A DNA stretch of 64,000 bases. It comes from Fluviispira vulneris. GTDB taxonomy: Bacteria; Bdellovibrionota_B; Oligoflexia; Silvanigrellales; Silvanigrellaceae. The notes under the pieces are model-generated. The model saw only the letters and a program-made list of their open reading frames with translations. It did not search any database and had not been told where the DNA came from. Positions 1 to 8,491 of this stretch are shown here, piece by piece (the first letter of the stretch is position 1; every line of letters begins with the position of its first letter). Location: positions 1-64,000 of the forward strand of contig NZ_JACRSE010000007.1 of NCBI RefSeq assembly GCF_014281055.1. Reading direction: 5' to 3'. Both the position numbers and the translations under genes were made by a program.

Positions 1-107
<107 letters not shown>

Positions 108-284
108 AATTACTTACTCCATAACTTGCGTTATGAAGATTTTTTTTCTTTTGACGGCTCGTCTTTTATCTCGAGCCCCGAAGCTTCCCTCTCTCTCGAC
201 TTGCGTCGATTGAGTCAAAGCCTCTAAGGACCCGCACTCTGTTTCTGCTCTCTTCTCTTGTCAAATAACTTCTCTACTAATGAT

Positions 285-360
285 TGGTGGCGGGGACAGG
301 ACTTGAACCTGCGGCCTTCGGGTTATGAGCCCGACGAGATACCAACTTCTCCACCCCGCG
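285..360 (-). tRNA. Initiator tRNA-fMet (CAT anticodon)
   Basis: The minus strand reads CGCGGGGTGGAG at the 5' end and finishes with CCCCGCC-A-CCA, so the CCA is encoded. The anticodon stem-loop is TCGGG-CTCATAA-CCCGA, giving anticodon CAT with the three consecutive G-C pairs that mark initiator tRNAs. Position 1 (C) faces C72, an unpaired acceptor end as expected for an initiator, although E. coli has C1-A72. It lies 177 bases upstream of 16S on the same strand, behind one promoter, so it is probably co-transcribed with the rRNA operon. Confidence 0.96.
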
Positions 361-381
361 TCGTCATCAGTGGTGAAAGGG

Positions 382-410
382 GTTCTACATGTCGAAGCAG
401 GGACTGTCAA
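382..410 (-). promoter_or_regulatory. Sigma-70 promoter of the tRNA-fMet/16S operon
   Basis: On the minus strand there is a perfect -35 box TTGACA (410-405), a 17-base spacer and a -10 box TAGAAC (387-382). It is preceded by an A/T-only stretch like an UP element and followed by a C-rich discriminator. It sits just upstream of tRNA-fMet. A second TTGACA at 264-259, between the tRNA and 16S, has only a poor -10 match (CAGAGT) and may be a weaker second start. Confidence 0.75.
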
Positions 411-497
411 GCAACTTCCAGCTTTTTTTATTAAATAAAAAATGAAACAGAATTAAATCCTTTAAAATAAGCGTGAGTCATCTTTAAATTCAGATAC

Positions 498-526
498 AAA
501 AAAAAGCCTTCATTTTTCATGAAGAC
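498..526 (-). terminator. Rho-independent terminator after speE
   Basis: Minus strand: GTCTTCAT and ATGAAGGC form an 8-bp stem (one G-U pair) around a short A-rich loop, followed by eight T residues. It lies about 60 bases beyond the speE stop codon and ahead of the rRNA promoter, so it separates the two units. Confidence 0.85.
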
Positions 527-583
527 TTTTCTAAGCACTCAAAAAAGCAAAAAGCAAAAAATATGCTTAAAACAAAGAACAAC

Positions 584-1501
584 TTAAGCGTTCTTCACCA
601 CATTTACCAGCTTCTGACGTAAGAAGTTGGGGAGAGCAAAAGCACTGCGATGGATATCTATGTTATAGTATTTAGAGGCTTTTTCGATTGCTTTCGCGCG
701 ATCCAGATCAATTTTTTCGAAGGGATGCTGAGCATCGCTTGCAAAACCCCATGACCAATATCCGTAGGGATAAGAAGGAATGGTTCCAACCATCGAGTAG
801 ACTGATGTGAATGCGTGCTTTAAGTTTCCATAAACTTTGGCAAGGTCAAATTTATTTTCCCAAGGAGACTCGCACTGAGCCATCACGATACCGCCTGGGG
901 TTAATATTCTTTTGACTTCATTATAGAATTCTCCAGAAAATAGCCCAACGCCAGGACCAATCGGATCGGTTGAGTCCACAATGACGACATCGAACTCACC
1001 TTTAGGGCTGTTTTTAACAAATTCAACACCATCACCAATGTGAATTTTAGCTCTTGGGTGATTGAGACCGACTGCTAGAGCAGGAAAAAATTGTCGAGCG
1101 GCTTCTACAACCTCTCCATCTATTTCACACAATACAGCTTCTTCCACACAATCGTGTCTTAGAACCTCACGCAACGTCCCCCCATCACCTCCACCAATAA
1201 CAAGAACACGGCGAGGATTTGGGTGAACCAAGAGGGGCACATGGGAAATCATTTCATGATAAACAAATTCATCACGATCAGAGCACATCATGAGTCCATC
1301 TAAGGTAAGAACTCTTCCAAAACCAGTAGATTCAAAAACATCTACCCTTTGAAAAGGACTTTGCACGGTGTGCAATGTTTTTTTAACATGAAGGCCAAAA
1401 GAGATTTCATCGTTGTGGCGTTCTTGGTACCAAAGATCAAGGGAAGGAGACGCATTGTCAGAATCAGCTCCAAGAGCGTATGGTATTTTTTTTGAAAACA
1501 T
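584..1501 (-). CDS. speE: Spermidine synthase (polyamine aminopropyltransferase)
   Basis: The protein (305 aa) transfers the aminopropyl group of decarboxylated S-adenosylmethionine to putrescine to give spermidine in the cytosol. Visible family marks are the nucleotide-binding GGGDGG loop (about residue 103), the acidic residue of the LCEID strand, the catalytic DSTDPIGP motif (about residue 176) and SYPYGYWSW in the C-terminal half. Length is typical of SpeE. An AAGGAAA ribosome site precedes the ATG. It is transcribed away from the CoaBC-like gene, with very little room between the two starts, and is closed by a clear terminator. No speD or speA/speC gene is in the window. Confidence 0.96.
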   Translation of the reverse strand: MFSKKIPYALGADSDNASPSLDLWYQERHNDEISFGLHVKKTLHTVQSPFQRVDVFESTGFGRVLTLDGLMMCSDRDEFVYHEMISHVPLLVHPNPRRVLVIGGGDGGTLREVLRHDCVEEAVLCEIDGEVVEAARQFFPALAVGLNHPRAKIHIGDGVEFVKNSPKGEFDVVIVDSTDPIGPGVGLFSGEFYNEVKRILTPGGIVMAQCESPWENKFDLAKVYGNLKHAFTSVYSMVGTIPSYPYGYWSWGFASDAQHPFEKIDLDRAKAIEKASKYYNIDIHRSAFALPNFLRQKLVNVVKNA

Positions 1502-1513
1502 TTATATTTCCTT

Positions 1514-2920
1514 TTGATAATGAGGAGAGAAGAGTCTTACAAACTCTTTGCTCTAATAATTAGCACTACAAAAGCAATGAGTCCATATCAAATGAACCAA
1601 GGCAAATTAGCAAAAAAAATTGCAACAGCAAAAAATTTTGAAAATAAAAAATCGATAAAAAAAATGAGTAAAGATATTATGGAAGACACGTCTGTCACGA
1701 TCAATTCACAGTTTCTCGCTAAAACAAAAATAACAATTATTGGAGGGGGAGGAATTGCAGCAATTGAGCTTCCCCGTTTAGCACGTGAATTAAGAAGAAA
1801 TGGAGCAGAAATTCAATTCTGTATTACTGAAAATTGCTTGAAATTTATTGGGATAGAAAGCTTACGCTGGGCGAGCCAGAATGAAGTCATTATCAACCCA
1901 TCAGGACTTGCAGAGCACATTTGCACATCGGATGCAATCGTTGTTTCTCCGGCAACTGCAGATTTAATAGCAAAAGCAAGTAATGGTATTTGTTCAGATG
2001 GAGCAACCACTCTTTTACAGAGTGCGTTAGGACAAAAGAAAACAATTATTTTTTGTCCAACGATGCATGAAAGCTTATCCAACTCTCCTTTTGTTGATGA
2101 AAATAAAGAAAAATTAAAAAATATTGAAGGTGTCTTTTTTACAGCCCCACGCCAAGAAGAGGGGAAGGATAAACTTCCTGCACCTGATATTTTAGCGATA
2201 AATATTTCACATATTATTAATAAAAGAAAATTATTTCCTGAGAATCCTAAAAGAGTTCTTATCACACTTGGTGGAACTCGCGCTTTACTTGATCCTGTAC
2301 GCTGTATTACAAATCTTTCAACAGGCAGTTTGGGTATAGAAGTGGCTAAAGTTTTTTATGCTATGGGTATTGATCTCACTTTACTCACAGCAAATACAAG
2401 TAAAGATGTGCCAAAATACGACAATATACAAACTATTAATTTGCCAAACTATTCAGATATGTTCGAATATCTAAAAGAAATTAATGAAAATAAATACAAT
2501 GGTATCATTCATCTTGTTGCAGGTTCTGATTTTATCCCGAAATCACTTTCACATTCTAAGATTTCAAGCAAAAACGAAACCCTTAGAATTGATCTTGTCA
2601 AAGCTGAGAAGATAATAGACTTGGAAAATCTTGCAAAAATACCTTATAAGGCTGGAGCGAAGCTCACCTCAGGCGATCAAGACGAAGGTCTCAAGGTTGG
2701 TTATGAGATGATACGTAAAAAAAATTTGGACGCACTTCTTTGGAGCAGTTCAAATACAGCTTGGAATAAAAAAGCGGAACACTCAGGTGTTTTTATAAAT
2801 ATGGATAATGGAAGTAAAAAAGAAACAATTGTAAATGGAAAAAAAGAAATGGCAGCACAGTTTTATTTTAGTTTTATAAATTTCTTGGAAAATCGAAAGT
2901 TAAAGAAACAGAAAGCATAA
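1514..2920 (+). CDS. coaBC: Divergent CoaBC-like phosphopantothenoylcysteine decarboxylase/synthase
   Basis: The order of domains matches CoaBC of coenzyme A synthesis: a flavin-type CoaC half (GGGGIAA near residue 75, then AEHI and SPATADLI) and a CoaB half (ITLGGTR...LDPVRCITN...STGSLG, residues about 249-275). The family PxMNxxM motif reads PTMHESL, the reducing cysteine of the ACGD/GPGRM loop is not seen, and the CoaB VGFAAET segment reads AGAKLTS. The His aligned with catalytic His75 (AEHI) and one Lys of the KIKK segment are kept. Activity of either half is therefore uncertain. The start given is a TTG; ATGs at 1520, 1577, 1592 or 1664 are alternatives and none has a good ribosome site. 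The first 60 or so residues have no family counterpart. Confidence 0.75.
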   Translation: MIMRREESYKLFALIISTTKAMSPYQMNQGKLAKKIATAKNFENKKSIKKMSKDIMEDTSVTINSQFLAKTKITIIGGGGIAAIELPRLARELRRNGAEIQFCITENCLKFIGIESLRWASQNEVIINPSGLAEHICTSDAIVVSPATADLIAKASNGICSDGATTLLQSALGQKKTIIFCPTMHESLSNSPFVDENKEKLKNIEGVFFTAPRQEEGKDKLPAPDILAINISHIINKRKLFPENPKRVLITLGGTRALLDPVRCITNLSTGSLGIEVAKVFYAMGIDLTLLTANTSKDVPKYDNIQTINLPNYSDMFEYLKEINENKYNGIIHLVAGSDFIPKSLSHSKISSKNETLRIDLVKAEKIIDLENLAKIPYKAGAKLTSGDQDEGLKVGYEMIRKKNLDALLWSSSNTAWNKKAEHSGVFINMDNGSKKETIVNGKKEMAAQFYFSFINFLENRKLKKQKA

Positions 2921-2965
2921 GGTATTACGCAAGTGTTTTATCTTAAAAAATTAGGAAAATTAATC

Positions 2966-3721
2966 ATGTCAGTATCAGAAAAAATCGCTAATGAAGTAAA
3001 AGAAAGTGAGATAAAAGATATTTTTCGCGGATTGTTTACTTGGTTTAATGTCGTTGTATTTACAATTTTTTATTCAAGCCTCATATTAATCTTATTTCCA
3101 TTTGTTTATTTCATTGATAAAGAACGTCATTTATTGCATTATCTTGCAAATCTTTGGGGAAAATCTATTCAACTTGCCAACCCATGGTGGCAATTTTCAA
3201 TTGAAGGTATAGAAAATTTAGCAAAAAATGGTGAAGCTGTCGTTTATGTATCAAATCATCAAAGCCAGGCTGATATATTAGCATTGTTTATTTTATCGAC
3301 TCGTTTCCGTTGGCTCGCAAAAGAATCTCTATTTAATATTCCATTCTTTGGTTGGGGTATGCGAGCTGCAGGATATGTCCCTGTAAATAGGGCAAGTAAA
3401 AAAAGCGGTGAAAAAAGTATGAAAGCTTCATCCCGCCATTTACGCAGGGGCACACCTATGGTTTTTTTCCCAGAAGGAACACGCAGCGAGGATGGTAATT
3501 TAAAAGAATTTAAGACTGGCGCATTTCGTTTAGCAAAAGCTTTGCACGTCCCTGTAGTACCCATAACTCTAAATGGTTGCGCAAACTTACTCCCTAAAGG
3601 ATCTTTATTGCCAAAACTTGCCAAAGTGACAATTACAATACATCCTAAAATCCAAACAACAGAGATGACTGCTCAAGAAGTTATGCAGAAAGCTCGTGAG
3701 AGTATCTCCTCAAAATTGTAA
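2966..3721 (+). CDS. plsC: 1-acyl-sn-glycerol-3-phosphate acyltransferase
   Basis: A membrane-bound acyltransferase of phospholipid synthesis that turns lysophosphatidic acid into phosphatidic acid. It shows the catalytic NHQSQAD (the NHx4D motif) and the glycerol-phosphate-binding FFPEGTRS motif in the usual order, plus N-terminal hydrophobic segments. A GTG at 2933 would add 11 residues, but the ATG at 2966 has an AGGAAA ribosome site and gives the normal length (about 251 aa). It sits 45 bases after the CoaBC-like gene and its stop abuts the next ATG (TAAATG), so the genes are probably co-transcribed. Confidence 0.93.
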   Translation: MSVSEKIANEVKESEIKDIFRGLFTWFNVVVFTIFYSSLILILFPFVYFIDKERHLLHYLANLWGKSIQLANPWWQFSIEGIENLAKNGEAVVYVSNHQSQADILALFILSTRFRWLAKESLFNIPFFGWGMRAAGYVPVNRASKKSGEKSMKASSRHLRRGTPMVFFPEGTRSEDGNLKEFKTGAFRLAKALHVPVVPITLNGCANLLPKGSLLPKLAKVTITIHPKIQTTEMTAQEVMQKARESISSKL

Positions 3722-5023
3722 ATGGATTATTTTATGAAATTAAAAGCATTTTTATTTTTTCCATTATTCGCGACTTTAATTAATAGTTGTCAGTCTTATA
3801 CAGACTCAAACGCTACAATTCGTAAAGAAATGTATGCGGGAAAATATAAAGAAGCAACAGAGCTCATTGATAAAAGCGATATAGCCACACAAGGTAGAAA
3901 TTATGCTCTTTATCGTATGGAAAAAGGGATGTTACTTTATTTACAGGGTGACTATACTCCTGCGATCACACAATGGACACAAGCTGACAGAAAATTAGAT
4001 GATCTTTATACAACAAGTATATCAAAAACTGCTGCTAGTTTTATTGTAAATGATTCGATGTCAGATTACTCAGGTGAAGCGCACGAAAGAGTTTTGCTAC
4101 CCATTTTTTCTTCGCTTGCATTTTTTGCAAATAATGACCAAAATAATTCCCTAGTGATGATACGCAGATCATATGATATTAAAAAATATTTAAACTCAGA
4201 AAATGAAGGAAAAAATTCATTTAAATACGATGCTTTCTCTCACTATTTTTCTGCCATGGTATACGAAAGCAAAGGTGATTGGGACAATGCTATCGTTGAA
4301 TACCGTACAGCTTTAAAAAATATCTTAGGTGACAACAATCAATCTGCCTCAGGAAATTTTAAAAATGCAGAAACACAGATTCTAAAAGATCTGGGCAGGC
4401 TTGCAGAATTCCGTAGAAGAAATGATATTATAACCGAAATTAAAAAGAAAAATCCGAACTTAACTTGGGATAAACATAGTAACGTTTTAGCAAATGGTGA
4501 ATTATATATTGTTTATGAATCAGGAAAGTCCCCGATTAAAGTGCCTAAAGATTTCTTTATTCCAACAGGCGGTTCTGTTGCACGAGTTTCTTTTCCTGAG
4601 TATAAGTCTCTTTCATATAATTCTCATTATGCTGACATATATATAAATGATAAAAACATTGGGCGCACGATCGTGATGGAAGACATTGGCAAAATGGGCG
4701 AACAGGCTCTCACCGATCGACGCTTGAGAGATATCGTAAAACTAGCTGCAAGAGTTATTGCTAAGGAAATAGCAGCGAAAAAATTGAACGAAGAAAATCC
4801 GCTTGCAGGATTGGCAGCAATGGGATTTAATTTAGCAACTGAAGTTGCTGATACCAGGGGTTGGACTTCTTTGCCCGACACAATTCAGATATTTCGCGCT
4901 ACTATTAAACCTAATAAAGAAACAAGTATCGTGATTAAACCTGAAAATTCCCAACCTATCACATTTACTGTGACACTCAAACAGAATGAAAAGAAACTCA
5001 TAAGGTTTAGAACTTTTGATTAA
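3722..5023 (+). CDS. TPR-type lipoprotein, COG3014-like, function unknown
   Basis: The protein (433 aa) begins with a lipoprotein signal peptide; LINSC is the probable lipobox, with Cys near residue 23 (19 if the ATG at 3734 is used). The middle has helical repeats that look like TPRs (GDYTPAITQW and KGDWDNAIVEYRTAL). The C-terminal half carries a beta-rich region with IKVPKDFFIP and a late PDTIQIFRATI segment. The layout resembles the conserved lipoprotein family COG3014, whose role is not established. It directly follows plsC with no gap. Which of the two ATGs is used cannot be decided. It is probably anchored in the outer membrane. Confidence 0.7.
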   Translation: MDYFMKLKAFLFFPLFATLINSCQSYTDSNATIRKEMYAGKYKEATELIDKSDIATQGRNYALYRMEKGMLLYLQGDYTPAITQWTQADRKLDDLYTTSISKTAASFIVNDSMSDYSGEAHERVLLPIFSSLAFFANNDQNNSLVMIRRSYDIKKYLNSENEGKNSFKYDAFSHYFSAMVYESKGDWDNAIVEYRTALKNILGDNNQSASGNFKNAETQILKDLGRLAEFRRRNDIITEIKKKNPNLTWDKHSNVLANGELYIVYESGKSPIKVPKDFFIPTGGSVARVSFPEYKSLSYNSHYADIYINDKNIGRTIVMEDIGKMGEQALTDRRLRDIVKLAARVIAKEIAAKKLNEENPLAGLAAMGFNLATEVADTRGWTSLPDTIQIFRATIKPNKETSIVIKPENSQPITFTVTLKQNEKKLIRFRTFD

Positions 5024-5070
5024 TAAAAGTAAAACTATTTCTACGCAGAAAATTAAGGTAAACAGAATCG

Positions 5071-6840
5071 ATGACATTTAACTCAAAAAAAAATAATTCC
5101 TCTTTTAGACTTTGGATGCAACAAATAAAATTGTGGCCTTCCCAATTCTCATTGGTTATTATAAGCATTATAATTATGATCCCTCTCTCTCTCTGTTTAC
5201 TTATAATTATTCCTTATATAGTGCAGACAATCAATTCAATTCCAGCAGATGTTACTTGGCAAAAACTTTTAGGTGACCAACTTTCTCTTTGGATTTCTCC
5301 TTTGGTAGAAGGAACTCCTTTTGAGAGCAAGATTCCTCTTGCATTTCAAAAGAATTGGTTTGCAGTTATTTTAATTTCTATAGCTGGATTGTATGGATTT
5401 TTTAATTTCTATAGTGACTACTTGTTAAGAGATTTAGGTGAAAAGTTAGCACATAAACTCCGTTCAGATATTATAAAAAAATACTTGTCATTAAGTTATA
5501 ATGCAGCAAACTCTATTGACGTTGGTTTACTCGCCTCTATCGTGGGTGAAGATATGCGTGAAATCCAACAAACATTTACAAGACTTATAAGTAGTTTATT
5601 AAAGGATGGGATCTCTTCTCTTATTTTTATTGCTTGGCTTATCATCTTAGATCCTCAACTTTTTATTCTATTCCTTACTGTATTAATACCTGCAGCAATT
5701 GTCTTAAGAGTCACAAGCAAAACTTTAAAAAAATTATCGCGCCAAGGTCTCCAATTTGAAAGCGAGTTATTAAGTGGTGTTCTTGAAAGAATGAGAGGGT
5801 GGCAAACAATTCAAGTCCACAAAGCGATTGATTTTGAAATTAAAAATTTTAATAAAATTAATAATAAAATTTATCATGTATGGAGAAGAGCGACTCGGGC
5901 AAAATCATTGGGAAGTCCGCTTGTTGAATGGTTTGGAATCATAGCAGGCGCATTTATTATTATTGCTGCATTAAGAAGAATTTCTGACGGAGCTCTTGAG
6001 AGTAATATTTTAACAAGCTTTATGGTAACAGTGGCATTTTTATCTGATAAAGTTAATCGAATGACGAATCAGCTCAACTCAACTCGTAAAGGAACAGATG
6101 CTCTTCATCGAGTAAATAACTTTTTATTAAATGATTTAGAAAAAAGATCTGAGATTCAACTTAATCAAAAGGAAGATCTTTCTTCAAATAAAGTTAAGTC
6201 TATTCAGTTTCAGAATATTTCAATTGGCAATGATGCTAAAAATATTTTGCTTGATAATTTCAATATGCAACTCAATGCAGGAACATTACTTGCGATTATT
6301 GGCCCTTCAGGGATTGGGAAAAGTACTTTTATAAGAACAATCTTAGGTGTTCAACCTTCATTACAAGGTTCATTTCTAATAAATGGAGAAGTTGCTTCAG
6401 ATAAAACATTTGAAAAATATGCAAAAGATATATGTTTTATTCCACAAGAACCATTTTTATTCTCAGGTACAATATTCGAAAATGTAACATATCCATTACA
6501 GATAGAAAATCCAAGTGCAGAAGATATACAAAAAGCAAAGAAAGCTCTTGAACTCTCTCTCCTCGATAAAAATTTGGATGACAAAATTGAAGGCCTCTCT
6601 GGCGGAGAAAAACAAAGATTAATGTTTGCCCGTATCTTCTTCAAAAATCCAAGTTTCATTGTTATCGATGAAGGAACGAGCGCAATCGATATAGCAAATG
6701 AATTAAAACTCATCGAAAATTTAAAAAGACATGTCTCCGATTCAATTACTTTCGTTGTTGCTCATAGACCTGCCATACGAGATTATGCTACAGAAATATT
6801 GGATTTCTCAAAAACTAAACCTTCCCATTTGTTGACTTAA
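5071..6840 (+). CDS. ABC transporter, fused membrane and ATPase domains
   Basis: A 589-aa half-transporter with several membrane helices in the first 310 residues and one nucleotide-binding domain after them. Walker A is GPSGIGKST (about residue 411), the signature is LSGGEKQR (about 508), Walker B runs FIVIDEG with the catalytic Glu (about 529), and an H-loop His lies in VVAHRP. This is the type I exporter layout (MsbA/LapB-like), working as a homodimer in the inner membrane. The substrate cannot be read from the sequence. An AAGGTAA ribosome site precedes the ATG. It follows the lipoprotein by 47 bases, which hints at an envelope export role, but that is inference. Confidence 0.88.
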   Translation: MTFNSKKNNSSFRLWMQQIKLWPSQFSLVIISIIIMIPLSLCLLIIIPYIVQTINSIPADVTWQKLLGDQLSLWISPLVEGTPFESKIPLAFQKNWFAVILISIAGLYGFFNFYSDYLLRDLGEKLAHKLRSDIIKKYLSLSYNAANSIDVGLLASIVGEDMREIQQTFTRLISSLLKDGISSLIFIAWLIILDPQLFILFLTVLIPAAIVLRVTSKTLKKLSRQGLQFESELLSGVLERMRGWQTIQVHKAIDFEIKNFNKINNKIYHVWRRATRAKSLGSPLVEWFGIIAGAFIIIAALRRISDGALESNILTSFMVTVAFLSDKVNRMTNQLNSTRKGTDALHRVNNFLLNDLEKRSEIQLNQKEDLSSNKVKSIQFQNISIGNDAKNILLDNFNMQLNAGTLLAIIGPSGIGKSTFIRTILGVQPSLQGSFLINGEVASDKTFEKYAKDICFIPQEPFLFSGTIFENVTYPLQIENPSAEDIQKAKKALELSLLDKNLDDKIEGLSGGEKQRLMFARIFFKNPSFIVIDEGTSAIDIANELKLIENLKRHVSDSITFVVAHRPAIRDYATEILDFSKTKPSHLLT

Positions 6841-6868
6841 TATTACAAATGGCTCAAAAGGAGTTCTT

Positions 6869-8416
6869 ATGAATACAATTTCTTCCATAATTTCTGGAAA
6901 AAAAAATCAAGGTTCATCCCATTTTGTTTCAATAAATCCCGCAAATAGAGAAGACATCCTTGGCACATTTGCCAATGCAACGCTTGAGGAGTGTAAAGAA
7001 GCATGTGTCAGTGCCCGCAAAGGGCTTGAGCAATGGAAAAGAACTCCAGCTCCAGTAAGAGCTGAAATTATTGCTAACTTTGGGAAATTAATTCAAAAAA
7101 ATAAAGATGCTTTAGCCAAAATCCTCACACGTGAAATGGGCAAACCTATAAAAGAAGCTCGTGGAGATGTGCAAGAAGCAATTGATACGTGTAATTTTTT
7201 TGTTTCTGAAGGGCGTAGGCTTTATGGACAGACCGTTCCAAGCGAAATGCAAAATAAAGAGCTCTATACTTATAGACGACCTATAGGAGTATTTGCTTGT
7301 ATAACTGCAGGTAATTTTCCCTTTGCTGTACCAAGTTGGTATTTTATTCCAGCCCTTGTCTGTGGAAACACATGTGTATGGAAACCTTCTGAAGACACTC
7401 CATATCTTTCATACATTTTTGCTGAATTATTATACGCTGCAGGCGTACCCAAAGATGTTTTCCATGTCGTCTTTGGTAAAGGACCTGAAACTGGTGCTCA
7501 TTTGGTATCCTTAGTGGACGAAGGCCTAATTGATAAAGTTGGATTTACCGGAAGCACTGAAGTCGGAAAAAAAATTGGTGAAATTTGTGGCAGAAATTTA
7601 CAAACACCTTGCTTAGAACTCGGAGGGAAAAACCCTCTGGTAGTTATGCCTGATGCTAATCTCGATCTTGTCACAAACGGAGTCATTTGGTCTGGGTTTG
7701 GCACTGCGGGACAACGCTGTACATCTTTAGGTAATTTAATAGTCCACAAATCAATCAAAGAAACTCTTATTAAAAAAATATTAGATAAAGTTACAAATTT
7801 AAGAATTGGCGATCCTACCAATGAAAATAATTTTTATGGTCCAATGATAGGAGAACGTTTTCTAAAAAAACACAACGAAAATTTAAGCAATCTCATCAAG
7901 CCTCATCATAGACTTCTTACTGCTAAAAATGGAACTATTACTGAGCAAAACAAAGATAATAGTTTCGATGGCAACGCTCAGTGCGGATTTTATGCATTTC
8001 CAAGCATCGTTGATAACGTAACAGAAAATGATGAAATTTATTCAACAGAAACATTTGGACCTTTATTTAATATTTTAAGTTTTAAAGATATTGACGAAGC
8101 AATTTATTTATCGAATAAAACGGGATATGGTTTGAGTTCAGCAATTTATACTACAGATATTGAATCTGCATATAGATTTAGAACAGAGATTTCAGCTGGT
8201 ATGACAAGTATCAATAACAGCACTACGGGTGCAGAAGCTCATCTTCCTTTTGGTGGAAATGGAAAAAGTGGAAATGGTAGCAGACAATCTGGAATTTGGG
8301 TTGTAGATCAATTTACAAAATGGCAATCTGTGAACTGGGATATGAGCGGGAAATTACAGCTTGCTCAAATGGATACCAATTACATCAATCCTTCGGATTA
8401 TATCGTAAAAGCTTGA
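6869..8416 (+). CDS. NAD(P)-dependent aldehyde dehydrogenase
   Basis: A 515-aa enzyme of the ALDH superfamily that oxidises an aldehyde to an acid. The catalytic Cys lies in GQRCTS (about residue 284) and the general-base Glu in CLELGGKNP (about 251); GFTGSTEVG and the AGNFPFAVP Rossmann part are also visible. The C-terminus (LPFGGNGKSGNG, then YSGKLQ-like MSGKLQLAQMDT) is seen in semialdehyde dehydrogenases of the ALDH7 and ketoglutarate-semialdehyde groups, but I cannot fix the substrate. An AAGGAG ribosome site lies 8 bases before the ATG. It is only 28 bases after the ABC exporter and may share its transcript. Confidence 0.92.
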   Translation: MNTISSIISGKKNQGSSHFVSINPANREDILGTFANATLEECKEACVSARKGLEQWKRTPAPVRAEIIANFGKLIQKNKDALAKILTREMGKPIKEARGDVQEAIDTCNFFVSEGRRLYGQTVPSEMQNKELYTYRRPIGVFACITAGNFPFAVPSWYFIPALVCGNTCVWKPSEDTPYLSYIFAELLYAAGVPKDVFHVVFGKGPETGAHLVSLVDEGLIDKVGFTGSTEVGKKIGEICGRNLQTPCLELGGKNPLVVMPDANLDLVTNGVIWSGFGTAGQRCTSLGNLIVHKSIKETLIKKILDKVTNLRIGDPTNENNFYGPMIGERFLKKHNENLSNLIKPHHRLLTAKNGTITEQNKDNSFDGNAQCGFYAFPSIVDNVTENDEIYSTETFGPLFNILSFKDIDEAIYLSNKTGYGLSSAIYTTDIESAYRFRTEISAGMTSINNSTTGAEAHLPFGGNGKSGNGSRQSGIWVVDQFTKWQSVNWDMSGKLQLAQMDTNYINPSDYIVKA

Positions 8417-8491
8417 TTGACTTACAAGGCAATAATTCACCCGTAACACCTAGCTATAAAAGATAAAATTGTTACGAGCAGGAGAGTGTTC

